DNA of 7,367 bases. Source: Nitrospirota bacterium. Lineage in GTDB: Bacteria; Nitrospirota; Thermodesulfovibrionia; Thermodesulfovibrionales; SM23-35. Made by a program: the position numbers and the translations under genes. Shown in pieces: positions 1 through 5,415 of the stretch; the first letter of the stretch is position 1, and every line of letters starts with the position of its first letter. The notes beneath the pieces are model-generated. The model did not search any database, was not told where the DNA came from, and saw only the letters and a list, made by a program, of their open reading frames with translations. The stretch is from the NCBI GenBank assembly GCA_016212245.1, contig JACRGU010000041.1, positions 1 through 7,367 on the forward strand, read 5' to 3'.

Positions 1-530
1 GTAGTCATCGCCCACCAAAAATAGTTAAACACAATTCCAAACCTTTACACAATAGGCAATTGCCCGCCTCTTTTCTTCTCAAAATCGGTGTTTCATTGTT
101 TGGCTTTGCCATTGTGTTCTCCCTCTTTATTCTTTGAAAACATGATGACAGAAAGCGATATCGAACGGCTGCCCGTAGAAATGCATTATAGAATGTACCA
201 AAGGGCGCATGATTTCTTCACCCGCCCGAAAAGTCAAGATGCAACACCGCAGGGCTCTTTTAACACCTTAGTTCATTTAGTCAAGAACGTCCCCTTGTTC
301 CTTAGCTCGAGAAAATTATGAAGCTATTCCTAAATCCCTCCCTTTGCTTTTTGTCAAAAGTGTAGACATGATACTATTTCGTATTTCGCACCTATTTTGT
401 ATTTTGCTTGCAAATTGAAACTGATTATTCAAGACTTGACCCTCGGAGTGACCCCTTGACCCTCGGAGTGCCTCTCGTTGCTGAAATCAGGGACGGGTTC
501 ATATTTGGTCTTTTGAAACTTATAAAAGGG
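1..530. other. Gene-poor stretch at left edge, no convincing gene
   Basis: No reading frame here resembles a known protein. A plus-strand frame of 77 codons (88-321) lacks a good ribosome binding site and matches no family I recognise. On the minus strand a 35-codon frame (112 down to 5, ATG at 110-112, TGA at 5-7) has a strong Shine-Dalgarno-like GAGGGAG at 119-125, six bases upstream. It encodes a short peptide with a CxxC pair and a following cysteine, but it is too short to call. Two G-rich strings, at about 288-296 (read on minus) and 490-498, look like degenerate remnants, and a 20-bp tandem repeat lies at 435-470. The stretch is downstream of the leftward HEPN gene. No clear hairpin plus T-run terminator for that operon is visible. 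Confidence 0.5.
435..470. repeat. Two-copy 20-bp tandem repeat
   Basis: The 16-mer CTTGACCCTCGGAGTG occurs at 435-450 and again, identically, at 455-470, giving a 20-bp period with a four-base spacer. It lies about 60 bp beyond the stop of the HEPN gene. It is preceded by the short palindrome TCAAGACTTGA at 429-439. No function can be read from the sequence; it could be a decayed mobile-element edge or a simple duplication. Confidence 0.75.
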
Positions 531-938
531 TTATCCTATTTTAGAAACAACCCATGTATAGAATCTCTCTGTAAGTTTTAGTATTTCCAATGCCTCTTTC
601 TGAGTAAAATCTCTATTCTCGTATTCAATTATGCTCTTTTTTACTAAAATCTTTCTTAAAGTCTCGCACTTAGATTTAACTTCTGGCAGTCTCACAGAAT
701 TGGATAATAAATCAATTGCTGATAGATGATTATCGCTTGTAGAGCGAATGCCTGCATAAAATACGAGCATCGCATCAGAGGAGGATATCGCACAGTGAAC
801 TGCATTTAAACCCACAGCATTCCACTTTCCCCTCTCTTTAGCCTGAAGCATTATATCATAGAATTCACTGGCTTTTTTAAGGTAGGTTTTATATTCACTT
901 CTTTCTATTACTTTTGTTTTAATCTTCTTTGCTGCCAT
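531..938 (-). CDS. HEPN-domain protein, probable toxin of a HEPN/MNT pair
   Basis: A 135-residue, all-helical protein resembling the SAV_6107-like HEPN group. Predicted helices lie at about 12-35, 40-61, 72-95 and 108-133. The second helix carries N45, H48 and S54-D55, and is followed by R65-x5-H71 (IRSTSDNH), which fits the R-x4-6-H ribonuclease signature of HEPN toxins. HEPN proteins of such pairs usually act as RNases in the cytoplasm; activity here is inferred. The ATG (936-938) directly abuts the TAA of the upstream nucleotidyltransferase gene (939-941). A strong GGAGGAA (948-954) sits inside the end of that gene, so translation is probably coupled and the two products made together. The H-x-Y tyrosine that is AMPylated in HepT of the MntA/HepT pair is absent (H71 is followed by L-S). 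A substrate-binding or accessory HEPN role cannot be excluded. Confidence 0.8.
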   Translation of the reverse strand: MAAKKIKTKVIERSEYKTYLKKASEFYDIMLQAKERGKWNAVGLNAVHCAISSSDAMLVFYAGIRSTSDNHLSAIDLLSNSVRLPEVKSKCETLRKILVKKSIIEYENRDFTQKEALEILKLTERFYTWVVSKIG

Positions 939-1562
939 TTACAATAATTCCTCCAAGGGTGTGCCAAATAGCAATCTATGAGATTTCAGTATATTCTTTA
1001 TCAAGGAGAGCCCCTTTCTGTATTTTAAATTAAACTCTTCGACAGTCTGGATATATGGAGAGACTGTATTACCAAATCTGCTTATGATCTTCTCATTTAC
1101 CTTACCAAAGTCTTCCTCGACTTCTCCTTTGTTTTCTGAATTCTTTACTAATACTAAAAGGTCTATGTCGCTTGTAGGTCGTTCTTTTCTTTTCTTTACA
1201 CTTCCAAAAACTGCTATAGAAACTATATCCTTTATTACAAGAGAGGAGATATTTCTTACTATACCCTTATATATCTCGTCAGGGATTTTGCTTTCTCTTT
1301 CATATAGAGGATTAAGCAGGTCTGAAACAATAAGGCTCTCTTTATTTAAAGAGTAAAGATTGCTCTTTCCAATGCCTCTGAGTAAGAGAGCCCCTTCATT
1401 ATTAAGCTCTCGAAGAGCCTTATGGCAGGCAGCAGGACTCACTTTTATTTCTTTAGCTATCTGACGCCCGCTCCACTCTGCCTCTGTTTTGCAAAGAAAA
1501 CGCAAGATTTTAACCTTCGTTTCATTGCTTAAAATCTTATCTAATGGGTTGTGCGCTCTCAT
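939..1562 (-). CDS. wHTH-nucleotidyltransferase (MNT) fusion, probable antitoxin/autorepressor
   Basis: A 207-residue, two-domain protein. Residues 8-72 form a winged helix-turn-helix of ArsR/MarR type: L-S-N-E-T-K-V-K-I-L-R-F-L, then S31-GRQIAKEIKVS and a recognition-helix-like PAACHKALRELNNEG, with a wing at 60-71. Residues 95-200 are a minimal nucleotidyltransferase of the NTP_transf_2 type. Its signature is G120-S121, ten residues, then D132-I-D134 (GSx10DxD), which binds nucleotide and metal. In known HEPN/MNT pairs the MNT protein neutralises the HEPN toxin, in characterised cases by AMPylation; that role is inferred here. The usual third acidic residue is not obvious, because the expected strand reads NTVSPYIQT. 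The ATG (1560-1562) has AGGTGAG at 1566-1572. It is first in a leftward two-gene operon with the HEPN gene. The DNA-binding domain and the tandem dyads upstream point to autoregulation. Confidence 0.82.
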   Translation of the reverse strand: MRAHNPLDKILSNETKVKILRFLCKTEAEWSGRQIAKEIKVSPAACHKALRELNNEGALLLRGIGKSNLYSLNKESLIVSDLLNPLYERESKIPDEIYKGIVRNISSLVIKDIVSIAVFGSVKKRKERPTSDIDLLVLVKNSENKGEVEEDFGKVNEKIISRFGNTVSPYIQTVEEFNLKYRKGLSLIKNILKSHRLLFGTPLEELL

Positions 1563-1580
1563 AAACTCACCTGTTCTTCT

Positions 1581-1620
1581 ATGTTTTAGAATATAAACAT
1601 ATGTTCACAAATCTAAACAT
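1581..1620. promoter_or_regulatory. Tandem dyad operators upstream of the wHTH-MNT gene
   Basis: Two abutting 20-bp units, 1581-1600 (ATGTTTTAGAATATAAACAT) and 1601-1620 (ATGTTCACAAATCTAAACAT), match at 15 of 20 positions by my count. Each has inverted ends, ATGTT(T/C) and AAACAT, separated by eight bases. Together they also form a larger dyad centred between 1600 and 1601, with a perfect 10-bp core AACATATGTT at 1596-1605. They begin directly beside the -10 box (1621-1626) and cover the predicted start site and leader of the leftward operon. This is where a repressor would block transcription. The likely ligand is the winged-helix domain of the adjacent gene product; that is inference. A further ATGTTT lies at 1658-1663. 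Confidence 0.7.
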
Positions 1621-1649
1621 AATATACTTTCCATATAGTGCGATGTCAA
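1621..1649 (-). promoter_or_regulatory. Sigma-70-type promoter for the wHTH-MNT/HEPN operon
   Basis: Read on the minus strand, a perfect -35 TTGACA (1644-1649) is followed by exactly 17 bases and a -10 TATATT (1621-1626). The predicted start is near 1614, giving a leader of about 50 bases that contains the tandem operator and the Shine-Dalgarno AGGTGAG. The promoter is nearly consensus, so it should be strong unless repressed, which fits an autoregulated module. Confidence 0.8.
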
Positions 1650-1806
1650 GGTAAAAAATGTTTATAAAAGCTACCTTACTATCTGTTCCGAACAAATTGC
1701 AACTGCATGTCCTGAATGCGATCTTGATGGCGATGGCACAATTACCGCTCTTGATGCCAAAAAACTGGTGTTTCTCTGCATAAGGCCAAGGTGTGCAACA
1801 GAATAA
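1639..1806 (+). pseudogene. Orphan C-terminal tail of a dockerin-like protein
   Basis: A plus-strand frame open from 1639 (after TAG at 1636-1638) to TAA at 1804-1806, without a usable start codon. Its last 30 or so codons read CPEC-DLDGDGTITALD-AKKLVFLCIRPRCATE. The DxDxDGxIxxxD loop is the calcium-binding half-repeat of dockerin type I/EF-hand modules. A four-cysteine tail of this style closes secreted multidomain proteins in some uncultured anaerobes. Only one half-repeat and the tail survive; the catalytic or adhesive body is missing. The frame runs into the promoter of the leftward wHTH-MNT operon, so the 5' part was probably lost when that module arrived or by deletion. The match is by motif only, so the exact parent family is uncertain. 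Confidence 0.6.
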
Positions 1807-1818
1807 AAGATGTACAGA

Positions 1819-1840
1819 GGCGGAGCCTATAGGCTCCGCC
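1819..1840. terminator. Perfect 22-bp palindrome, possible bidirectional terminator hairpin
   Basis: Arms GGCGGAGCC (1819-1827) and GGCTCCGCC (1832-1840) enclose TATA; the loop itself is also self-complementary. It starts 12 bp after the stop of the dockerin-like remnant and lies downstream of the leftward nadB-pyk genes, so it is well placed to end transcription from either side. There is no uninterrupted T-run directly after the stem on either strand; the nearest on minus is TTTT about ten bases on. Intrinsic termination is therefore plausible but not shown. Confidence 0.5.
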
Positions 1841-1896
1841 CATTGGCTACCCTGATCCTCGGTCGGATGTCGGGACCGTCATTGCTGCGAGATGCA

Positions 1897-2067
1897 TTAA
1901 TCAGTGTTGTCTTTGGTCATCTCCTCATAGATGCTTTCAAAAAGAATGGATGTTCCTATTCTCGGTGAGAGAAGCAGGCAGATAACTATCTTTGTCGGAA
2001 AGTCCAGGGCAGCATCAGTGAGAGATTCCATCTTATCAGGGTTAACAAGTGACTTTCTGAATGCCAT
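1897..2067 (-). CDS. Doubtful small ORF downstream of pyk
   Basis: A 56-codon frame beginning with ATG 13 bp after the pyk stop codon and ending in TAA at 1897-1899. The product would start MAFRKSLVNPDKMESL and contain one short hydrophobic stretch (KIVICLLL) and an acidic C-terminus. I recognise no family. There is no Shine-Dalgarno sequence before the ATG, and a TTG start eight codons earlier (2091) would overlap pyk and also lacks one. Its position just behind pyk in the same direction would allow co-transcription. It may equally be a chance frame in a 3' untranslated region. Confidence 0.25.
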   Translation of the reverse strand: MAFRKSLVNPDKMESLTDAALDFPTKIVICLLLSPRIGTSILFESIYEEMTKDNTD

Positions 2068-2080
2068 TAATACTTTACAT

Positions 2081-3499
2081 CTACTCGCCAATCGTGTGTA
2101 GTTTCATGAAGTTTGTTTTTCCGAGGGTTGAGAGGGGAGAACTCGAGGTGATTACAATCCTGTCACCCTTTTTTACAATGCGTTCTTCGACAAGGAACTT
2201 CTCCACCTCTTTTATCATCTCATCGGTAGTCCCAAGTGGCCTCATAATTTTTGGAGCGACTCCCCAGTAGAGACACATCCTGTTTTTAATCATTTCATCA
2301 GGTGTATAAGCGATTATTGGAACATCTGGCCTGAACTTTGACACAAGCCTGGCTGTAAAACCTGATTGCGTAAAAGCAACAAGTACCTTTGCCTTAATAT
2401 CCTCTGCAGCCCTGCATGCTGCATCTGCTGTAGCCTCTGCAAATGTGTTTCCACGAATATAAGAAGATATACAATCCTTTGTGGATTCTGTATGTCTTAT
2501 AATCCTGTCCATCATCTTCAGGGCATCAATGGGATACTTTCCAGTCGCTGTTTCTGCAGAGAGCATCAGCGCATCTGTCCCATCAAGTACTGCATTGGCA
2601 ACATCTGTTGTCTCAGCCCTTGTCGGCCTCAAATGTTCGGTCATGGACTCAAGCATCTGTGTTGCAGTAATCACAATCTTACCTCTCTTATTTGCCTTAT
2701 CAATTAACCCCTTCTGTATTAAAGGAACCTCTTCAGGCGGAACCTCAACACCTAAGTCACCCCTCGCTACCATTATCCCATCAGCCTCATCGAGGATCTT
2801 TTCAATGTTGCTCAGGGCTTCTGGTTTTTCTATCTTTGCGATGAGTGGAATCTCTTGCCCCCTGTCTTTAAGCCATTTCTTAACTGTTCTGATATCATTA
2901 GCATCCCTGACAAAAGATATGGCTACATAATCAACACTCATGTCTATTCCAAACAACAGGTCCTTTTTATCCTTTTCTGTAAATGATGGGGTGGATATCT
3001 TTACGTTAGGGAGATTGACACCTTTCCTGTCTCTTAATATTCCACCTTCAACCACCTTTGTTCTCAGGGCATTTTTTGTCCTACCGAGAACATATAGCTG
3101 GATGAGGCCGTCGTCGAGGAGGATAATGTCTCCCCTTTTAGCGTCCTTGAGGAGCGTCGGGTAAGAGATAAATATCTGTTTTTGATTGCCAGTACCCTCT
3201 CCTGGTATTAATAGAAGTGTCCTGCCCCTTTTTAGTTCGACTGCACCAGTCTGGAGGCGTCCAACCCTGATCTTTATGCCCTGAAGGTCCTGAAGGATTG
3301 CGACTGGCCTGCTATATCTCTTCGAACCTTCCCTTATAAGTTCTATAACCCTTTTGTGGGTATCATGGTCACCATGGGAAAAATTCAGCCGTGTAACATC
3401 CATCCCGTTTTTTATCAGCGAGAAGATTACCTCTCTGTTAGCTGATGACGGTCCGATTGTACAGACTATCTTTGCCTTTCTATTACCTGACAAACTCAT
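2081..3499 (-). CDS. pyk: Pyruvate kinase
   Basis: Converts phosphoenolpyruvate and ADP to pyruvate and ATP, the last step of glycolysis, in the cytoplasm. The 472-residue length is normal for a bacterial enzyme without the extra C-terminal PEP-utiliser domain. The N-terminal barrel strand KIVCTIGPSS (10-19) is followed by TRLNFSHG with substrate-binding R37, N39 and S41. The lid domain spans about 72-168. The active-site signature LIAKIEKPEAL carries catalytic K222 and metal ligand E224, with D247 in ARGDLG. The effector/C-terminal domain occupies about 345-472. Q-G-I-K at 73-76 replaces the common G-P-K. A lysine (K107) occupies roughly the position that in many enzymes is the glutamate associated with potassium dependence, by rough hand alignment. 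The ATG lies inside the end of nadB (17-bp overlap) with only a weak GAG as ribosome binding site, suggesting coupled translation. Confidence 0.97.
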   Translation of the reverse strand: MSLSGNRKAKIVCTIGPSSANREVIFSLIKNGMDVTRLNFSHGDHDTHKRVIELIREGSKRYSRPVAILQDLQGIKIRVGRLQTGAVELKRGRTLLLIPGEGTGNQKQIFISYPTLLKDAKRGDIILLDDGLIQLYVLGRTKNALRTKVVEGGILRDRKGVNLPNVKISTPSFTEKDKKDLLFGIDMSVDYVAISFVRDANDIRTVKKWLKDRGQEIPLIAKIEKPEALSNIEKILDEADGIMVARGDLGVEVPPEEVPLIQKGLIDKANKRGKIVITATQMLESMTEHLRPTRAETTDVANAVLDGTDALMLSAETATGKYPIDALKMMDRIIRHTESTKDCISSYIRGNTFAEATADAACRAAEDIKAKVLVAFTQSGFTARLVSKFRPDVPIIAYTPDEMIKNRMCLYWGVAPKIMRPLGTTDEMIKEVEKFLVEERIVKKGDRIVITSSSPLSTLGKTNFMKLHTIGE

Positions 3500-5075
3500 G
3501 TTTTAACTCTTTATCTCCCTTCTTCCATGTTATATGCCTCTGCCATCCCTCGCCCCTTTGTAGAAAATCAGACCTGTAATGGGCACCAACACTACCCTTT
3601 CTTAAGATGGCTGCCTCTGTTATTAATTCTGCTACTGTGAGCATATTTTTGAGTTCGAGCTCACGCCTTGTTAAAAAGGTCTTATTCAGGATAAATGACC
3701 ATCCGGCAAGTTTCTCCCTCGCATTCCCGAGAGACTCTCCACACCTTATTATCCCGACCCTTTCCCACATCAATTTCTTCAATTCATGCCTTATCTCTTC
3801 ATGGTCGGGGAGTGATGAGTGATGAGTGATGAGTTCGGAGTTTGGAGTTTTTAAATCTTCCAAAACCCTTAATTCTGAACTCTTGACTCTCAACTCTGAT
3901 GCCGCTGTCCTGCCTGCCCTTGCACCAAAGACAAGGCCTTCGAGAAGGCTATTTGATGCAAGTCTATTTGCGCCATGCACACCTGTGCATGCAACCTCAC
4001 CTGCTGCATAAAGTCCTTTGATATTTGTAGCACCGTTCGTGTCGGTCTTTACCCCGCCCATAATATAATGGGCAGCCGGAGAAACAGGGACCAATTCTTT
4101 TGTAATGTCCACGTTATATTGAAGGCATGTTGAATAAATCCTCGGAAACCTCTTTTTAATAAATTCTTTTTCGAGATGTGTGAGGTCAAGGTATACATGG
4201 TCACTATTTGTTTTAACCATCTCTGAGATGATAGCACGTGATACAATATCCCTCGACGCAAGCTCTGCCATAGGGTGATAGTTCTCCATAAACCGTTGTT
4301 TATTTATATTCCTTAGTATTGCGCCCTCTCCCCTCATGGACTCACTGAGGAGAAATTGTGGTGCCAGTGGCGAATAAAGGCTTGTAGGATGAAACTGTAC
4401 AAACTCCATGTCCTCAAGCACTGCACCTGCTCGAAAGGCTATTGCTATACCATCACCTGTAGCTACTAAGGGATTTGTTGTCCTCGAGAATATCTGGCCT
4501 GCACCTCCTGTGCATAGAACTGTTGCCCTTGCGAAAATGGCATTTACTTTTCCATCCTTCAGTATATAAGCACCATAACATTTTCCATTTCTTATAATGA
4601 GGTCAATAGTAAAGGCAAAGGGATATTTTTTAACTGATGGAAATGAACGAACCTTATTTAGAAGCACCCTCTCGAGCTCCCTGCCTGTTGCATCCCCATG
4701 GGCATGTAGTATCCTTTTCCTCGAATGGGCTGCCTCTATTGTGAAGTCCAGTTTTGTCCCCTCTCTGTCAAACTCAGCACCCCATGATATAAGTTCAAGT
4801 ATCCTTTCAGGACCTTCTTCAACAAGTATCTTCACGGCATCTTCCCTGCAGAGACCATCTCCTGCCTTTAATGTGTCTTCAAAATGAATGCCTACCTCAT
4901 CCTCATCACTCAAGGCAACAGCAATTCCGCCCTGTGCATACTCTGTGCTGCTTTCAGTAGGTCTGTCTTTTGTTACAACAAGGACACTGCCATGTGATGC
5001 AAGCTCTATTGCAGCCCTGAGGCCAGCAACACCACTACCTATGATAAGAAAATCCACTATCTCCTTTTCCGCCAT
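3483..5075 (-). CDS. nadB: L-aspartate oxidase
   Basis: FAD enzyme that oxidises L-aspartate to iminoaspartate, the first step of de novo NAD synthesis, working with quinolinate synthase NadA. Length is 530 residues, normal for the family. Dinucleotide-binding GSGVAG is at 13-18 and STEYAQGGIA at 43-52. Residues aligning by hand with E. coli catalytic positions are E114 (FTIEAAHS), H229 (QFHPTSLY), R275 (ELASRDIV), H336 (AAHYIMGG) and R371 (GANRLASNSLLEGL). The C-terminal helical domain ends in GSVGAHYRSDF, which separates it from succinate dehydrogenase flavoproteins. The linker at 394-423 is a low-complexity insertion made of a heptamer repeat element, described separately. The start ATG has GAGGTG at 5078-5083. 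It is first in a leftward pair with pyk; nadA and nadC are not in the window. Confidence 0.96.
   Translation of the reverse strand: MAEKEIVDFLIIGSGVAGLRAAIELASHGSVLVVTKDRPTESSTEYAQGGIAVALSDEDEVGIHFEDTLKAGDGLCREDAVKILVEEGPERILELISWGAEFDREGTKLDFTIEAAHSRKRILHAHGDATGRELERVLLNKVRSFPSVKKYPFAFTIDLIIRNGKCYGAYILKDGKVNAIFARATVLCTGGAGQIFSRTTNPLVATGDGIAIAFRAGAVLEDMEFVQFHPTSLYSPLAPQFLLSESMRGEGAILRNINKQRFMENYHPMAELASRDIVSRAIISEMVKTNSDHVYLDLTHLEKEFIKKRFPRIYSTCLQYNVDITKELVPVSPAAHYIMGGVKTDTNGATNIKGLYAAGEVACTGVHGANRLASNSLLEGLVFGARAGRTAASELRVKSSELRVLEDLKTPNSELITHHSSLPDHEEIRHELKKLMWERVGIIRCGESLGNAREKLAGWSFILNKTFLTRRELELKNMLTVAELITEAAILRKGSVGAHYRSDFLQRGEGWQRHITWKKGDKELKHEFVR
3807..3896. repeat. Heptamer repeat element inserted in frame in nadB
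   Basis: On the plus strand six consecutive 7-mers end in AGT: GGGGAGT, three copies of GATGAGT (3814-3834), TCGGAGT and TTGGAGT (to 3848). After a spacer of about 27 bp come 7-mers ending in ACTC: TGAACTC (3876-3882), TTGACTC and TCAACTC (to 3896). The two arms are therefore roughly inverted copies facing each other. The whole block of about 90 bp keeps the nadB frame and encodes residues 394-423 (SELRVKSSELRV ... NSELITHHSSLP), between the FAD domain and the C-terminal helical domain. This is a tolerated site at a surface linker. No transposase is present. Confidence 0.75.
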
Positions 5076-5090
5076 AACACCTCAAGCACC

Positions 5091-5120
5091 TTGCCAAAAC
5101 TACCATAAATTTATTAATAT
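5091..5120 (+). promoter_or_regulatory. Possible rpmE promoter in the nadB/rpmE divergent gap
   Basis: The 73-bp gap between the divergent nadB and rpmE starts contains TTGCCA (5091-5096, five of six to the -35 consensus). After 18 bases comes TAATAT (5115-5120, four of six to the -10 consensus), in an A+T-rich core. The predicted start would fall only about 10 bases before the rpmE Shine-Dalgarno sequence. A leftward promoter for nadB must lie in the same gap, but I could not pick a convincing pair of boxes. Confidence 0.35.
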
Positions 5121-5148
5121 ATTCAATCTTAATTCCAGGAGGGAGAGA

Positions 5149-5349
5149 TTGAAGGAAGGAATTCATCCGTCATATAAAGAGGCGAAGGTTATATGTGCTT
5201 GCGGTGAGACCTTCGTAACAAGGTCAACAAAACCAAACATCCATGTTGACATCTGTTCGAAGTGCCACCCATTCTTCACAGGAAAACAGAAGATCGTTGA
5301 TGCTGAAGGAAGGGTAGAGAAGTTTAAGAAAAAGTACACAAAGAAGTAG
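5149..5349 (+). CDS. rpmE: 50S ribosomal protein L31
   Basis: A 66-residue large-subunit ribosomal protein located at the central protuberance, bridging the two subunits. It begins KEGIHPSYKEA after the start residue, the usual L31 opening. Four cysteines, C16-x-C18 and C36-x-x-C39, form the zinc-binding site, so this is the C+ (zinc) form; zinc-free paralogues that replace it under zinc limitation lack them. The basic tail KFKKKYTKK is typical. The start is TTG at 5149-5151, chosen because AGGAGG (5137-5142) lies six bases upstream and the protein begins there in the family. The open frame extends further upstream antisense to nadB, and that part is not L31. It is first in a rightward cluster with the DUF1385 gene and prfA, a common bacterial arrangement. 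Confidence 0.95.
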   Translation: MKEGIHPSYKEAKVICACGETFVTRSTKPNIHVDICSKCHPFFTGKQKIVDAEGRVEKFKKKYTKK

Positions 5350-5362
5350 ATACACTAACAGG

Positions 5363-5405
5363 TGATAGTCGTTAGTCTGGAGTCTCAGGGCTAACGACTT
5401 TTTTT
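5363..5405 (+). terminator. Rho-independent terminator after rpmE, built from heptamers
   Basis: AGTCGTTAG (5367-5375) pairs perfectly with CTAACGACT (5391-5399) around a 15-base loop, and the stem runs straight into seven T residues (5399-5405). The left arm and loop consist of 7-mers ending in AGT: TGATAGT, CGTTAGT and CTGGAGT (5363-5383). This is the same architecture as the element inside nadB. It stands 14-18 bp after the rpmE stop and just before the DUF1385 start, so it should reduce read-through and give L31 a higher transcript level than the downstream genes. Confidence 0.8.
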
Positions 5406-5415
5406 GAGATACTCA

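Noticed and set aside
88..321. 77-codon plus-strand frame near the left edge
   Set aside because: No ribosome binding site, no recognisable family, and internal alternative ATGs without support; treated as a chance frame.
2061..3164. Several plus-strand frames across pyk
   Set aside because: They are antisense shadows of a fully conserved pyruvate kinase and lack ribosome binding sites or recognisable domains.
3807..3896. The nadB heptamer block as a CRISPR or VNTR locus
   Set aside because: Units are 7 bp, degenerate, in two inverted arms and without unique spacers, so it is not CRISPR; it is reported as a repeat element.
4888..5349. A 153-codon plus-strand frame covering rpmE
   Set aside because: Only the last 66 codons are ribosomal protein L31; the first part is antisense to nadB and precedes the Shine-Dalgarno sequence at 5137-5142.
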